Source: an uncultured Alistipes sp.
GTDB taxonomy: Bacteria > Bacteroidota > Bacteroidia > Bacteroidales > Rikenellaceae
Assembly (NCBI GenBank): GCA_947623305.1
Contig: CANQGQ010000001.1
Span: 1 to 64,000, forward strand
Direction: 5' to 3'
Length of the DNA: 64,000 nucleotides
Part shown: piece by piece, positions 25,654 to 37,095 of the stretch
How positions within the stretch are numbered: the first letter of the stretch is position 1
Layout: every line of letters begins with the position of its first letter
Translations under genes and position numbers: made by a program
The notes under the pieces: generated by a model
Told to the model about the DNA's origin: nothing
The model's database searches: none
What the model saw: the letters and a program-made list of their open reading frames with translations, nothing else

Positions 25654-27840
25654 ATGAATAAGAATATCATCAAATCGCTTTTGACATTCGCGGCGGCTGC
25701 GCTGATGTGCGCAGGCTGCGAGGTGGACGACTACAACGAGAACTATCTCGACGGATGGGAGCCCAGCAGCGGTATCACCGACGTGCAGAACATCACGCTC
25801 GCGCTGACCGATGACGACTACGCCGCCATCGCCAACAATGCGACCAACAAGTCGATCGCTTCGGCTTCGGGCGAAGACGCCACGAAAGCGCTGAAGGCCA
25901 TCGGCACCAACAAGTATTTCGCAACGACGGCAGATGCCGCTGCGTACATTCCGGCCTACCTCGCCGCGAATTACATCACGCTCGACGACAATTCGACCGC
26001 TTTGGTTACCTACACTTGTGCGCTCGACCTTCCGGAAAAACTGGTTGCGATGAACGCCATGAAAGAGATTGCGCCCGATTACACCAAAATCTGGGGTGAA
26101 GGAACGGAAATCGAATACCTGACCCCCGCTACGGAGAGCAAACTCACGGACGCACTTCCGACCGAGGGGCTGGAAGTCGGCGATTATGTAGCCGTTACCT
26201 ACAAATACGCTGAAACAGAACCGACTACGGGGGGGGGTACGGAGCCCGAACCCGAGCCTGCAAAACCGGAACTCACGAGCGTACTCGGCACGGCCGCATT
26301 GGATGCCGCAGTCGAAGTAACGGGTTATATTTCGGCGCTTTCGTCGCAGGGCCCGATTCTGACCGACAAGGGAGGTTCCGTGCTGCTTTACGGGAACAAA
26401 GCCACTTCGCACCTCAAGTTGGGTGAAATCGTTAAGGTATCCGGCAAAATCAGTCAATACAACAACGGTTACCAGATTGCAGCCGACGATGCTACGATCG
26501 AACAGACCAACCAATCGGAAGCGATCGCCTATCCCACGCCGACCGAACTGGACGGTGCCGCTTTGGATGGACTCCTGACAACCTACTACAACGAATATCA
26601 TTACGCACAATTCGTCAAGGTGAAGGGTACCGTCTCCATCTCGACTAGCGGGTCGAGAACCAATTATAACTTCAATGTCGCAGGTGCGACGACCGCCGTC
26701 GGCAGTTTCTACGGCATCACTGAAGCTGTCAAAGGCAAAATCGAAGACGGTAAGGAAGCTACGCTTTACGGTTATCTCTCGTCCATTTCGAAATCGAGCG
26801 GTTCTCCGAAGTACGTCAACGTCATCGTTACTCATGTCAATGAAGCTCCGACTGTCGCTGCACCCGCAGCATTGGCAATGAACACCCGTGCCGATGTCGC
26901 TACTGAGAAACGTTACGCGATTTACTCGTGGGACGGCACGAAGTTCACCGCCTCGAACGATGCCGTGCTCCAGCCCTCGGACTACACCGCCATGGGCCAG
27001 AAATACGGCAACTTCACCGATCCCGATCAAGACATTTATCTGCCGCAGTTCCTCGCAGCCAACTTCCCTTATGGCAAAGAGAAAGACGTGAAAAACGTTT
27101 CGTACCTCCGCTACAAGGATAAAAAGACCAGCTGGGCGACCGACGAATACGTACACAACGGTACCGCATGGGTGAAAGCCTCCTATTTCGAGACCCGCGA
27201 AGATTCGTTCCGCAAGACGAACAAGAACTGGAAATACGACCCGACGCTCGAGCTCAACTTCCTGACCGACGGAACCGCAGAATTCAAAGCTTTCTGCCAG
27301 TATTGCGCCAACTGGGTATATGACAACATCGACGTAAAACTGGGTGCTCCCGCCCGCGACAAAGCCGGCGACATCCTCTCGACCGATGCTATCACTATAA
27401 ACGGTGCAAAACCCGCAGGCAACTATTTCGTATCGAGCTACGGCAACAACGAGTGGTTCGCAGGCAGCTACGCTTTCTACGGCGAAATGAAATGGAGTGC
27501 CAGCGAAGCGAAAGCATCCTACGAAAATGCACGTGCCACGATCAAAGAAAAAGGAATCGACCTCGAAATCGGCGTACCCCTCGAAGGCACCCTCACCAAC
27601 AGCGATCTCGTCAAGGCCATGCAACAGAATGCCGCTGTAGTATTCCAGAACGTGCTGCACTACATGTATCCCGACATTACGACGGACAACTACTCGAAAG
27701 TAGTGATCAATGTCTACAACTATTTCAGTCAATCGGCTGATGGTGTTGAGAAAGGCGTTTACACCTATACGTTCGAGGTCGTACCGGACAAAAAGGGCGA
27801 ATTCAAATACAAAGAAGGTACGTTCGCATTCCTCAACTAA
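25654..27840 (+). CDS. Surface lipoprotein partner of the TonB receptor, OB-fold domain
   Basis: A 728 aa protein with a lipoprotein signal ending at Cys22; EVDD follows, resembling the acidic surface-export signal of Bacteroidetes lipoproteins. Residues 45-185 form one domain. A Thr-Gly-Gly-Gly-Thr/Glu-Pro linker (about 188-205) follows, encoded over a G9 run. An OB-fold-like domain (about 208-380; AAVEVTGYISALSSQGPILT) and a longer C-terminal domain complete it. It is co-transcribed with the receptor and probably captures its ligand. I do not recognise a SusD fold. A one-base slip in the G9 tract would cut it to the first domain, hinting at on/off variation. Confidence 0.75.
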   Translation: MNKNIIKSLLTFAAAALMCAGCEVDDYNENYLDGWEPSSGITDVQNITLALTDDDYAAIANNATNKSIASASGEDATKALKAIGTNKYFATTADAAAYIPAYLAANYITLDDNSTALVTYTCALDLPEKLVAMNAMKEIAPDYTKIWGEGTEIEYLTPATESKLTDALPTEGLEVGDYVAVTYKYAETEPTTGGGTEPEPEPAKPELTSVLGTAALDAAVEVTGYISALSSQGPILTDKGGSVLLYGNKATSHLKLGEIVKVSGKISQYNNGYQIAADDATIEQTNQSEAIAYPTPTELDGAALDGLLTTYYNEYHYAQFVKVKGTVSISTSGSRTNYNFNVAGATTAVGSFYGITEAVKGKIEDGKEATLYGYLSSISKSSGSPKYVNVIVTHVNEAPTVAAPAALAMNTRADVATEKRYAIYSWDGTKFTASNDAVLQPSDYTAMGQKYGNFTDPDQDIYLPQFLAANFPYGKEKDVKNVSYLRYKDKKTSWATDEYVHNGTAWVKASYFETREDSFRKTNKNWKYDPTLELNFLTDGTAEFKAFCQYCANWVYDNIDVKLGAPARDKAGDILSTDAITINGAKPAGNYFVSSYGNNEWFAGSYAFYGEMKWSASEAKASYENARATIKEKGIDLEIGVPLEGTLTNSDLVKAMQQNAAVVFQNVLHYMYPDITTDNYSKVVINVYNYFSQSADGVEKGVYTYTFEVVPDKKGEFKYKEGTFAFLN
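26229..26237 (+). repeat. G9 tract in the lipoprotein linker
   Basis: Nine G encode Gly-Gly-Gly between the first domain and the OB-fold domain, at about residue 192 of 728. Confidence 0.92.
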
Positions 27841-27871
27841 GCAGATCGGTGCCTCCTTTAGGCATCGAGCC

Positions 27872-27924
27872 GCTGCAAAAAAGCTCCGCAACCTTATGTA
27901 AGGGTTGCGGAGCTTTTTTGCAGC
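27872..27924. terminator. Strong bidirectional-type terminator
   Basis: Arms of about 23 bases, GCTGCAAAAAAGCTCCGCAA and its complement, surround a short loop; a T6 run is part of the right arm. It ends the receptor-lipoprotein operon. Confidence 0.9.
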
Positions 27925-28055
27925 AAATCAATTGCTCCACAAAATTCATCAGTCGTCAAATCCGATACAATTAGACAGCTAACGTTTTATTATACAACGA
28001 TTTGGAATCCATGCAAGAAATAATAAATTTTTTTGAAAATTTTCATTGTTAATTA

Positions 28056-28086
28056 TTTCACAATCCCGAAACTTTTTCTACCTTTG
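28056..28086 (+). promoter_or_regulatory. Promoter of pckA
   Basis: TTTC at 28056-28059, 19 bases, TACCTTTG at 28079-28086. The leader would be about 150 bases, and the 27925-28241 gap holds nothing else that I can identify. Confidence 0.75.
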
Positions 28087-28241
28087 CGGTGTCCGATAGC
28101 CCACTTTTTGCTGTTCGAAGAACAGCGGCGACAGCCCCGAAAAACAGATGGGACAACTCGGACGACCCGGCCATAAAAACCAGCGGCTGAACGAATGAAT
28201 GAACAAACGATCAATCCGAATATCAACAAATTAATAACACT

Positions 28242-29846
<1,605 letters not shown>

Positions 29847-29896
29847 ATCCGACGAGGCTCGTGCAGGTTCTTCGGAACGCTGCACCTTCCATAAAA

Positions 29897-29930
29897 AGTT
29901 CGCCCCGAGTCATTCGGGACGAGCTTTTTT
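29897..29930 (+). terminator. Terminator of pckA
   Basis: A 12-base stem with two wobble or mismatch positions (CCCCGA/TCGGGA core) and a five-base loop is followed by six T, 50 bases past the stop. Confidence 0.85.
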
Positions 29931-30025
29931 GTGTCGCTTCTCACGATCTTTAACTCCGCTGGCAATCGTTCCTACGAAAACGCCCGCAATATTCCCCAAA
30001 AAAGCGATAAGTTTTTTCGGAAACG

Positions 30026-30057
30026 CTTGTTCGGGTAACTTTTTTTGTTTACCTTTG
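30026..30057 (+). promoter_or_regulatory. Promoter of tRNA-Glu
   Basis: CTTG, 20 bases, TACCTTTG at 30050-30057, with start expected near 30064. Confidence 0.7.
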
Positions 30058-30096
30058 CACCGCTAAAGCCCCTGCTACGGGTGGCAATAGCGGTAA

Positions 30097-30168
30097 GGCC
30101 CATTCGTCTATCGGTTAGGACGCAAGATTTTCATTCTTGAAAGAGCAGTTCGATTCTGCTATGGGCTA
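30097..30168 (+). tRNA. tRNA-Glu (TTC)
   Basis: A 72 nt cloverleaf: acceptor GGCCCAT/ATGGGCT, anticodon stem CAAGA/TCTTG with loop TTTTCAT (anticodon TTC), T arm AGCAG/CTGCT with TTCGATT. CCA is not encoded. No terminator separates it from rpsT 88 bases downstream, so they may share a transcript. Confidence 0.95.
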
Positions 30169-30180
30169 CCTTTCGGAGGA

Positions 30181-30189
30181 GGGGGGGGG
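30181..30189. repeat. G9 tract in the rpsT leader
   Basis: Nine G lie between tRNA-Glu and rpsT, 66 bases before the ATG of rpsT. Confidence 0.9.
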
Positions 30190-30255
30190 CAGCAAGAAGT
30201 GTCGTCCGCCGCAAATGAAGCAGAAAAAAGTAAAAAATAAAAACAAAACGGAATT

Positions 30256-30510
30256 ATGGCAAACCATAAGTCATCGAAAAAAAGAATTCGTCAGACCTTG
30301 ACCAAGCGTGCACACAACCGTCTGTTCCACAAGACGACCCGCAATGCGGTGAAGGCGTTGCGCGCCACCACCGAGAAGAGTGCCGCCGAAGCGCTGCTTC
30401 CGAAGGTTACTTCGATGTTGGACAAACTCGCCAAGCACAACATCATGCACAAGAACAAGGCTGCGAATCTCAAGAGCGCCATGCAACTGCATGTAAACGC
30501 ATTGCAGTAA
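30256..30510 (+). CDS. rpsT: 30S ribosomal protein S20
   Basis: An 84 aa basic protein with the S20 signature MANHKSSKKRIRQTLTKRAH and the helical TTRNAVKALR segment. It binds 16S rRNA early in 30S assembly. Length is normal. It starts after an AT-rich leader (AAAACGGAATT) 88 bases past tRNA-Glu. No own promoter is obvious, so it may be read from the tRNA promoter; the G9 run lies in between. A 32-base perfect palindrome ends the unit. Confidence 0.97.
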   Translation: MANHKSSKKRIRQTLTKRAHNRLFHKTTRNAVKALRATTEKSAAEALLPKVTSMLDKLAKHNIMHKNKAANLKSAMQLHVNALQ

Positions 30511-30534
30511 GTCCGCGCAGGGCGCAAACGGTAA

Positions 30535-30566
30535 GCGGCCGGATTTCCGATCGGAAATCCGGCCGC
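30535..30566. terminator. Perfect 32-base palindrome between convergent rpsT and sdaA
   Basis: GCGGCCGGATTTCCGA is followed directly by its exact reverse complement, giving a hairpin of about 14 base pairs. It fits a shared terminator for the two converging genes, although the T run (GTTTC) is short. Confidence 0.75.
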
Positions 30567-30597
30567 ACTGTTTCTCCGCCGGCACTGCATTCGCACG

Positions 30598-31812
<1,215 letters not shown>

Positions 31813-31833
31813 AACAAAAAAATAAATCGGTGT

Positions 31834-31841
31834 CAAATATA
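31834..31841 (-). promoter_or_regulatory. Promoter box of sdaA
   Basis: TATATTTG on the minus strand 22 bases before the ATG; the upstream TTTG box is not clear. Confidence 0.55.
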
Positions 31842-31959
31842 CGAATTTTTTATTAGCGCGACGCTCGTTGCCTATTCCTTGCCCCATATATACACACCGC
31901 GGTGTGCCCTTGCACCTCGGCACAAGAGCACACCACGATAGAAAGATCGGCCCGAAAGG

Positions 31960-32220
31960 TCAGGAGGTCTTCTTTTCCAGCTTGACAAGCACCTTCATGT
32001 ACTTGTCGATATCGCTCGGATCAATGTGGCGGGAACAGCCTTCGAACAGGTCTTCGAGCGCCTCCTGCATCTGATCAATATCCAATTGAGGGAATCGGAT
32101 TCCGCTCTCCGTTTCGATGAAATCGACGAGGCTCCGGAACGACAAGGTGGTCATTACCATCGCATAGGCGGCGAACCGAGGATCGACATGAATCACGATG
32201 TCTCTTTTCATACAGTCCAT
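31960..32220 (-). CDS. Small hypothetical protein, 86 aa
   Basis: The frame has two close starts (32220 and 32211). The protein is acidic with a hydrophobic centre (RFAAYAMVMTTLSFRSLVDF) and a C-terminal helix (DIDKYMKVLVKLEKK). No family is recognised. It lies about 30 bases downstream of the folded RNA element at 32250-32447 on the same strand, so that element could be its leader. Codon choice looks like the neighbours. Whether it is translated is moderately sure. Confidence 0.5.
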   Translation of the reverse strand: MDCMKRDIVIHVDPRFAAYAMVMTTLSFRSLVDFIETESGIRFPQLDIDQMQEALEDLFEGCSRHIDPSDIDKYMKVLVKLEKKTS

Positions 32221-32249
32221 AATCTTGTGTTTTTTTAATAAAATGACAA

Positions 32250-32447
32250 AAAGGGCGCGGTGTCAGCCCCTTATTACAGGTCTTTGGGAACCTTCGCTTG
32301 GAAGCCGTCCTGCGCCCCGGTCGGCCCTGCCCGTAAAATGGGCAGGGGCGTATCCGGGTTCCGACAACCATTACACCCAAGCGAAACCACTTCCGAAGAA
32401 GCTCCCAAAGTTCGTAATAAGGTATAAAGAGTTGTTACCCTTTATAG
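32250..32447 (-). ncRNA. Folded RNA element, 6S-like architecture
   Basis: On the minus strand: closing stem CCTTATTAC/GTAATAAGG (32422-32414 with 32277-32269), a small internal loop, an 8-pair stem CTTTGGGA/TCCCAAAG, a lopsided central bubble whose 5' side has a small CTTC-TTCG-GAAG hairpin, a 7-pair stem CGCTTGG/CCAAGCG, and an apical hairpin CCCTGCCC/GGGCAGGG (8 pairs). It ends in a GC stem plus five T (to 32250). This closing stem, bubble and long arm is the 6S RNA plan, and 6S RNAs are known in Bacteroidetes. It is not an SRP or RNase P RNA by motif. Alternative: an attenuator leader for the small gene downstream. Confidence 0.55.
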
Positions 32448-32666
32448 GAAAAATATCTTTTTCTTTCTCGGTCGCACCGAACACCTGCGTCATCGAAACA
32501 AAACAGACGAGGAAAAAACCGCCCGCGGGTACGGTTCCGCCAAGCCTTTTCGCTTCTTCAAACGCTTGCGTCTGCAAAGATAGGACTAATTATCCGTTCA
32601 CCCAAATGCAAAAAGTCCAAAAAGAGCCCCGAAGAGCTCTTTTTCTTATCGCGAATCGCTTTTCCG

Positions 32667-33131
32667 TCAGAAGAGGTTCACCCCGGGCAGGCTGGCGATG
32701 AGGAACGTAGCCGCAACCGTCAGGATGGCGTACAACTCCGGAAAAGCAGCCAGAATCAACGTTTTACCCATCACGTCGTGGCCGTTACCGATGGCAGCGA
32801 TGCCGTTAGCGCAGACTTTTGCCTGGTAGATGGAGGCGGCCAGATTGACCAAACCGACCAACAGACCGGCGCCGAAAATCGCAGCGCCCTGCACCATCGT
32901 GGGAGCCGTCAAACCGCTCTGCACCAGGAAGAAGCAGACGAAACCGTAGAGGCCCTGCGAACCCGGGAGCGCCGACAAGATCATGTAACTGCCGAATGCG
33001 TTGCCGTTTTTCTTCATGGCACCCACCGAGGCCTGACCTGCGATCGAGGTTCCGATGGCCGAAGCGATACCCGCGAGGCCCACCATCAACGCTACGCCGA
33101 CGTAGGCCAAAACCAATGCTGTTGTTTCCAT
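32667..33131 (-). CDS. ntpK: V-type ATPase subunit K (rotor ring)
   Basis: A 154 aa proteolipid with four membrane helices (two hairpins). It forms the rotor ring that carries ions. The ion-site residues known from Enterococcus hirae NtpK are all in place: Leu-Pro-Gly-Ser-Gln in SALPGSQGLYGF (first hairpin; Ser replaces Thr64), Gln in IYQAKVCANG and Glu in FPELYAIL. That pattern predicts Na+ rather than H+ coupling. It is the last gene of the operon, 181 bases after subunit I, and may have extra expression because many copies are needed per complex. Confidence 0.93.
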   Translation of the reverse strand: METTALVLAYVGVALMVGLAGIASAIGTSIAGQASVGAMKKNGNAFGSYMILSALPGSQGLYGFVCFFLVQSGLTAPTMVQGAAIFGAGLLVGLVNLAASIYQAKVCANGIAAIGNGHDVMGKTLILAAFPELYAILTVAATFLIASLPGVNLF

Positions 33132-33312
33132 AATTCGTTTGTGTTTTTGTTTTTTTATTAATTATCTTTTACTTCTAATTCAGGTCATCTATTATTTTGC
33201 ATTCCTTTTTCTGCTTTCCTTGTCCCTTCCATCTGCACCGCTGCGAGGCGATTCTTCTGCACGCATCCATCCCGCACCGTCGGCACGCTGCACAAGCCGC
33301 TGCGACCGCCCG

Positions 33313-35148
33313 CTATTCGTCGCCGTTCATCTTCCGGATCGGGTCGAACGCCCGCGGCGCCATCTCGAATCCGGCGTTCTTGAAGAACTCCACGAAGGTG
33401 AGACGCATCGGATGGACGAACGACGAAATCGTCGACATGAAGAGGTTGATGCCGTGGCCGATCAACAGGATCGGGATCATGATGAGCAGCCGCACGGCGA
33501 AGTTGGCCCCTTCGGGCACGAATCCGCTGGCCAACGTGTTGAACACCAGTGCCAGTACGCCGCCCGAAAGGCCGATGGCGAACAGACGGATATACGACAA
33601 TACATCGCTCAACAGGCCCGTCAGATTGTTGTAGAGTTCCCACAATCCGGCTCCGATATTGACCAGCGGGTTGCGCCGCGGATTGTTCAGCAGCAACAGC
33701 AGTGCGCCGCCGATCCCCAACGCGACATAGAAAGCGACGGAACCGGAAGTGAATCCCGGGATAGCGGCACCGGCCATCGGAAGCCCCATCGCTAAACAAC
33801 ATGACAACAGGATGATGAACCAACCCAAGGCACCCAACGAGTTGGATAGTCCGAAAAGCCGGATTTTCGTCCACAGGTTCAGGGCCATGCCGAACAGAAT
33901 CTGCACGACGCCGATGACGAGCGACAGCGTGAAGAACTGTTTCTGGAAGTCGATGAACGGCACCGACGGGAAATACTCCTTGAGGTTCACGCCGAACACC
34001 GAACCGCAGAGCAGTCCGAAAACGACGGTCGAAACGGCGCAAAGCGTCGCGAACCACGCCGCACGGTGCATCATGCCGGGCGTGCGGTATTTCCAGAGCA
34101 TGAACAATCCTGCCAGCAGCAGAATCGCCCCGTAACCGGCGTCGTTCAGACAGATGCCGAAGAAAAGCATGTAGAACGGCGCGAAGAACGGCGTCAGATC
34201 GAGCGTACCGTACTTCGGGCGGGCATACATGTCGCCGACCAGTTCGAACATTCGGGCGAAGGGGCCGTTTTTCAGTTTCACGGGCGTTTCGTCCTCGGGC
34301 GTCGGGGCCTGTTTGAGATAGACCACATTGGGATACTCCTCCAACAGGGCATCGACCTTGTCCGAAGTCTCCTTTTCGGCCCAGCCCTCCATCACCAGCA
34401 ACGTATCGTCGGCAGCCTTGCGGGCGGTCGCCTTCACGCGCGCGCCCTGCAACTGTTCTTTCAACGCAGCGGCACCCGCCAGGAGCAACTTTTCCGAAGC
34501 GGCCACGCGAGCGAACTCGGCGTCCAATGCCGCGAGCCGCCGCTCGTTCTCGGCGATCAGCCGTTCCGTTTCGCGAATGTCCATCGTGGGTGTTTTCATC
34601 TCCTGGGCATCCAGCGCGACCTCCTCTCCAGGAGCCGCGACGACCACGAAATAGACCATCGTCTCGGTGCGAGCAACCTCCGACACGGTATATTGCACCG
34701 ACCATTCGGCGATCGCCTTGTCATAGGTTCCGACCTGCGCCGAGAAGTAGTGCAACACGATGCCCCGTTCGGCCAAAGCCGATGCACGTTGCACGTCGAA
34801 CCCGCCCCACGGACGCAATTCGTCGGCGCTCTTTTCCAACCGTCCGATCTCCGTGCGAAGCGCAGCGGCCTGCTGTTGAGCGGCGAGATAGTGTTCGTAG
34901 GCTTCGGCCGGCGTAGCGAAAGGTTCGGCCTGCTGGTCGGCGTGCGCTTCGTCCTTGCGGTATTCGCGGATGAAGTCGATCGCCTTGGCGTGTCCCTCGA
35001 TGTCAAGCATCAGCTGACGCTCCGCCTCCGAAGGCTCCCAACCAGTCGTGGTAATCTCCACCAATCCGAGTTCCCTCAACCGGTCAATAAAATCTTCGCT
35101 CTGCGCCGCAAAAAGCACGAAGTCGTATTTCATCATCGGAGCGATCAT
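33313..35148 (-). CDS. ntpI: V-type ATPase subunit I (stator membrane subunit)
   Basis: A 611 aa protein. The N-terminal half (1-310) is soluble with coiled-coil arms (LAALDAEFARVAASEKLLLA); the C-terminal half has about seven membrane helices and ends with FMSTISSFVHPMRLTFVEFF, the conserved region holding ion-channel residues. It forms the static ion path facing the K ring and links to the peripheral stalk. It overlaps subunit D by four bases, so the two are translationally coupled. Confidence 0.93.
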   Translation of the reverse strand: MIAPMMKYDFVLFAAQSEDFIDRLRELGLVEITTTGWEPSEAERQLMLDIEGHAKAIDFIREYRKDEAHADQQAEPFATPAEAYEHYLAAQQQAAALRTEIGRLEKSADELRPWGGFDVQRASALAERGIVLHYFSAQVGTYDKAIAEWSVQYTVSEVARTETMVYFVVVAAPGEEVALDAQEMKTPTMDIRETERLIAENERRLAALDAEFARVAASEKLLLAGAAALKEQLQGARVKATARKAADDTLLVMEGWAEKETSDKVDALLEEYPNVVYLKQAPTPEDETPVKLKNGPFARMFELVGDMYARPKYGTLDLTPFFAPFYMLFFGICLNDAGYGAILLLAGLFMLWKYRTPGMMHRAAWFATLCAVSTVVFGLLCGSVFGVNLKEYFPSVPFIDFQKQFFTLSLVIGVVQILFGMALNLWTKIRLFGLSNSLGALGWFIILLSCCLAMGLPMAGAAIPGFTSGSVAFYVALGIGGALLLLLNNPRRNPLVNIGAGLWELYNNLTGLLSDVLSYIRLFAIGLSGGVLALVFNTLASGFVPEGANFAVRLLIMIPILLIGHGINLFMSTISSFVHPMRLTFVEFFKNAGFEMAPRAFDPIRKMNGDE

Positions 35149-35753
35149 AGCATAGCGCCCTCCCCGGCTCGTTGTTGTTTGGTTTTCACGATTTTCTGGG
35201 CCGATTTCGAAAGATTCTCCTCATCCTCCATAAAGCGTTTGATTTTGCGGATGGCGTCCTCGTAACCCGGGATTTGCACCTTTTCGTACAGATTGACCTT
35301 TTGGGTCGTCTTGCGGCGGGCCTTGTCCAGTAGCTCCATCTTGCGGTCATAGACCGCCTGTTCGAGCCCCAACCGAGCCAACCGCTCGAGAATATCGACC
35401 CCGGCAACGAACCACACGGGCGACGAAAAGAGGTCGTAAGGCTTCTGTTCGAACCGCACCTCGCGCAAAACGGGCGTACGCACGCCGGCGATCTTCTGTT
35501 CGTCGAGCTCGACGTCAGCGATCCGCACCAGATCGCTGTCGAATTCGCCCCACAAAGCCTGCATGTAATCGTATTCGGCTTTGAGCGCATCGACTTGGCG
35601 CTGGTAATCGGTCGCCGCATCGCGCGCTTTCTTCACCTCGGAGCGCAGGGCCGATTCTTTGCTTTTGATTGTCGGCAGCGCTTTCTGCCGCATCTTGAGC
35701 TGTTTGCCCAACTCGCCGAGCGAAGTCTTGTTGTATTGGAATTTGATAGCCAT
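35145..35753 (-). CDS. ntpD: V-type ATPase subunit D (central rotor stalk)
   Basis: A 202 aa protein, helical at both ends (KFQYNKTSLGELGKQLKMR at the start; a coiled C-terminal helix RKIKRFMEDEENLSKSAQK) like the gamma-type rotor shaft of V/A-ATPases. It turns within the A3B3 head. Eleven bases separate it from subunit B and it overlaps subunit I by four. Confidence 0.92.
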   Translation of the reverse strand: MAIKFQYNKTSLGELGKQLKMRQKALPTIKSKESALRSEVKKARDAATDYQRQVDALKAEYDYMQALWGEFDSDLVRIADVELDEQKIAGVRTPVLREVRFEQKPYDLFSSPVWFVAGVDILERLARLGLEQAVYDRKMELLDKARRKTTQKVNLYEKVQIPGYEDAIRKIKRFMEDEENLSKSAQKIVKTKQQRAGEGAML

Positions 35754-35764
35754 GACCGTAGCGA

Positions 35765-37087
35765 TTAGGCTTTTTTCCAGTATTTTTTTATAAGCTCCTC
35801 CTTAATCGCCACTTCCTCCTTGGAAAAATACTCGGCGAAGAGCGTCCACGCCGTGTCGAGCATCTCGGTGATGCCGATGTTGACGTCGATGGCCAGCAGC
35901 TTCTCCGAATAGTCGTGGGCGAACTTCAGCGTACGTTCGTCGTAGTCCGACAGGTCGAAACCGTTTTCCAACTTGGTCTTGGCGTTCGCGGCGTCGGCGT
36001 AGAGGCGCACGCAGGCGTTCATCACCTGCGGATGGTCTTCGCGGGTCTTCTTGCCGATGACGAGCTGTTTCAGACGCGACAGCGAACGGAACGGGTCGAC
36101 GATGACCTTGCCCGTATCGGAGTCGTTGCGCAGAAAGAGCTGACCCTCGGTGATGTAACCCGTGTTATCGGGAATGGCGTGCGTGATGTCGCCGCCCGAA
36201 AGGGTCGTTACGGCAATGATCGTAATCGAACCGCCGTTGGGCAGCTGCACAGCCTTCTCGTAGATTTTCGCCAGGTCGGAGTAGAGCGAACCCGGCATGG
36301 AGTCTTTCGACGGAATCTGGTCCATACGGTTCGAGACGATGGCCAGCGCATCGGCATACAGCGTCATGTCGGTCAACAGCACCAGCACCTTTTCGCCCTT
36401 GTCTACGGCGAAGTATTCGGCGGCGGTCAAGGCCATGTCCGGCACGAGCAGACGCTCGACGGGCGGGTTCTCGGTCGTGTTGACGAACGAAACAATGCGG
36501 TCCAACGCTCCCGCGTTTTCAAATACAGACTTGAAATAAAGAAAATCGTCGTTCGTAAGACCCATGCCGCCCAAGATGATTTTGTCGGCCTTCGCACGCA
36601 GGGCCACATTGGCCATCACGGCGTTGTAGGGCTGGTCGGGATCGGCGAAGAACGGAATCTTCTGACCCGTTACGATGGTGTTGTTCAGGTCGATGCCCGC
36701 GATGCCCGTCGCGATGAGCTCCGACGGTTGCAAACGTTTGAACGGGTTGACCGTCGGGCCGCCGATCTCGCGTTCCTCGCCCTCGACGATTTCACCGCCT
36801 TCGAGCGGTTCGCCATAAGCATTGAAGAAACGGCCGGCGAGGTTATCCGAGACGCGGAGCTTCGGGGGTTCGCCGTGGAAGATGACCTCCGAATCGGTCG
36901 AAAGGCCCTCGGTGCCGGCGAACACCTGCAACGTAACGTGTTCGCCCATGATTTTCACCACCTGCGCCAGCTTGCCGCCCACGGTCGCCAGCTCATCGTT
37001 GCCGACGCCCTGGGCCCGCAGCGTAACGGTCGCCTTGGTGATGTTGTCGATTTTGGTGTATATCTTCTGAAATGCGCGTGTTGTCAT
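35765..37087 (-). CDS. ntpB: V-type ATPase subunit B (non-catalytic)
   Basis: A 440 aa nucleotide-binding-fold subunit that alternates with A in the head. Features: beta-barrel N-terminus (about 1-75), the regulatory core with ATGIAGIDLNNTIVTGQKIP (about 128-147) where a true P-loop is missing, as expected for B, and LLTDMTLYADALAIVSNRMD (about 235). It starts nine bases after subunit A ends and precedes D by eleven. Confidence 0.94.
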   Translation of the reverse strand: MTTRAFQKIYTKIDNITKATVTLRAQGVGNDELATVGGKLAQVVKIMGEHVTLQVFAGTEGLSTDSEVIFHGEPPKLRVSDNLAGRFFNAYGEPLEGGEIVEGEEREIGGPTVNPFKRLQPSELIATGIAGIDLNNTIVTGQKIPFFADPDQPYNAVMANVALRAKADKIILGGMGLTNDDFLYFKSVFENAGALDRIVSFVNTTENPPVERLLVPDMALTAAEYFAVDKGEKVLVLLTDMTLYADALAIVSNRMDQIPSKDSMPGSLYSDLAKIYEKAVQLPNGGSITIIAVTTLSGGDITHAIPDNTGYITEGQLFLRNDSDTGKVIVDPFRSLSRLKQLVIGKKTREDHPQVMNACVRLYADAANAKTKLENGFDLSDYDERTLKFAHDYSEKLLAIDVNIGITEMLDTAWTLFAEYFSKEEVAIKEELIKKYWKKA

Positions 37088-37095
37088 GGCTCTGC

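Noticed and set aside
25636..27891. A 751 aa open frame opposite the lipoprotein
   Set aside because: Same effect: no signal, no domains, and the plus-strand gene has a lipobox and domain structure.
31893..31906. 14-base palindrome CACACCGCGGTGTG upstream of sdaA
   Set aside because: It is a perfect dyad but lies about 50 bases upstream of the promoter box with no second copy, so there is too little to call an operator.
32250..32447. SRP RNA or RNase P RNA
   Set aside because: The conserved GGAAG-type SRP loop context and RNase P core motifs are absent.
32198..32701. A 167 aa frame over the folded RNA element
   Set aside because: It runs through the stems of the RNA and into the opposite strand of subunit K, and its sequence is not protein-like.
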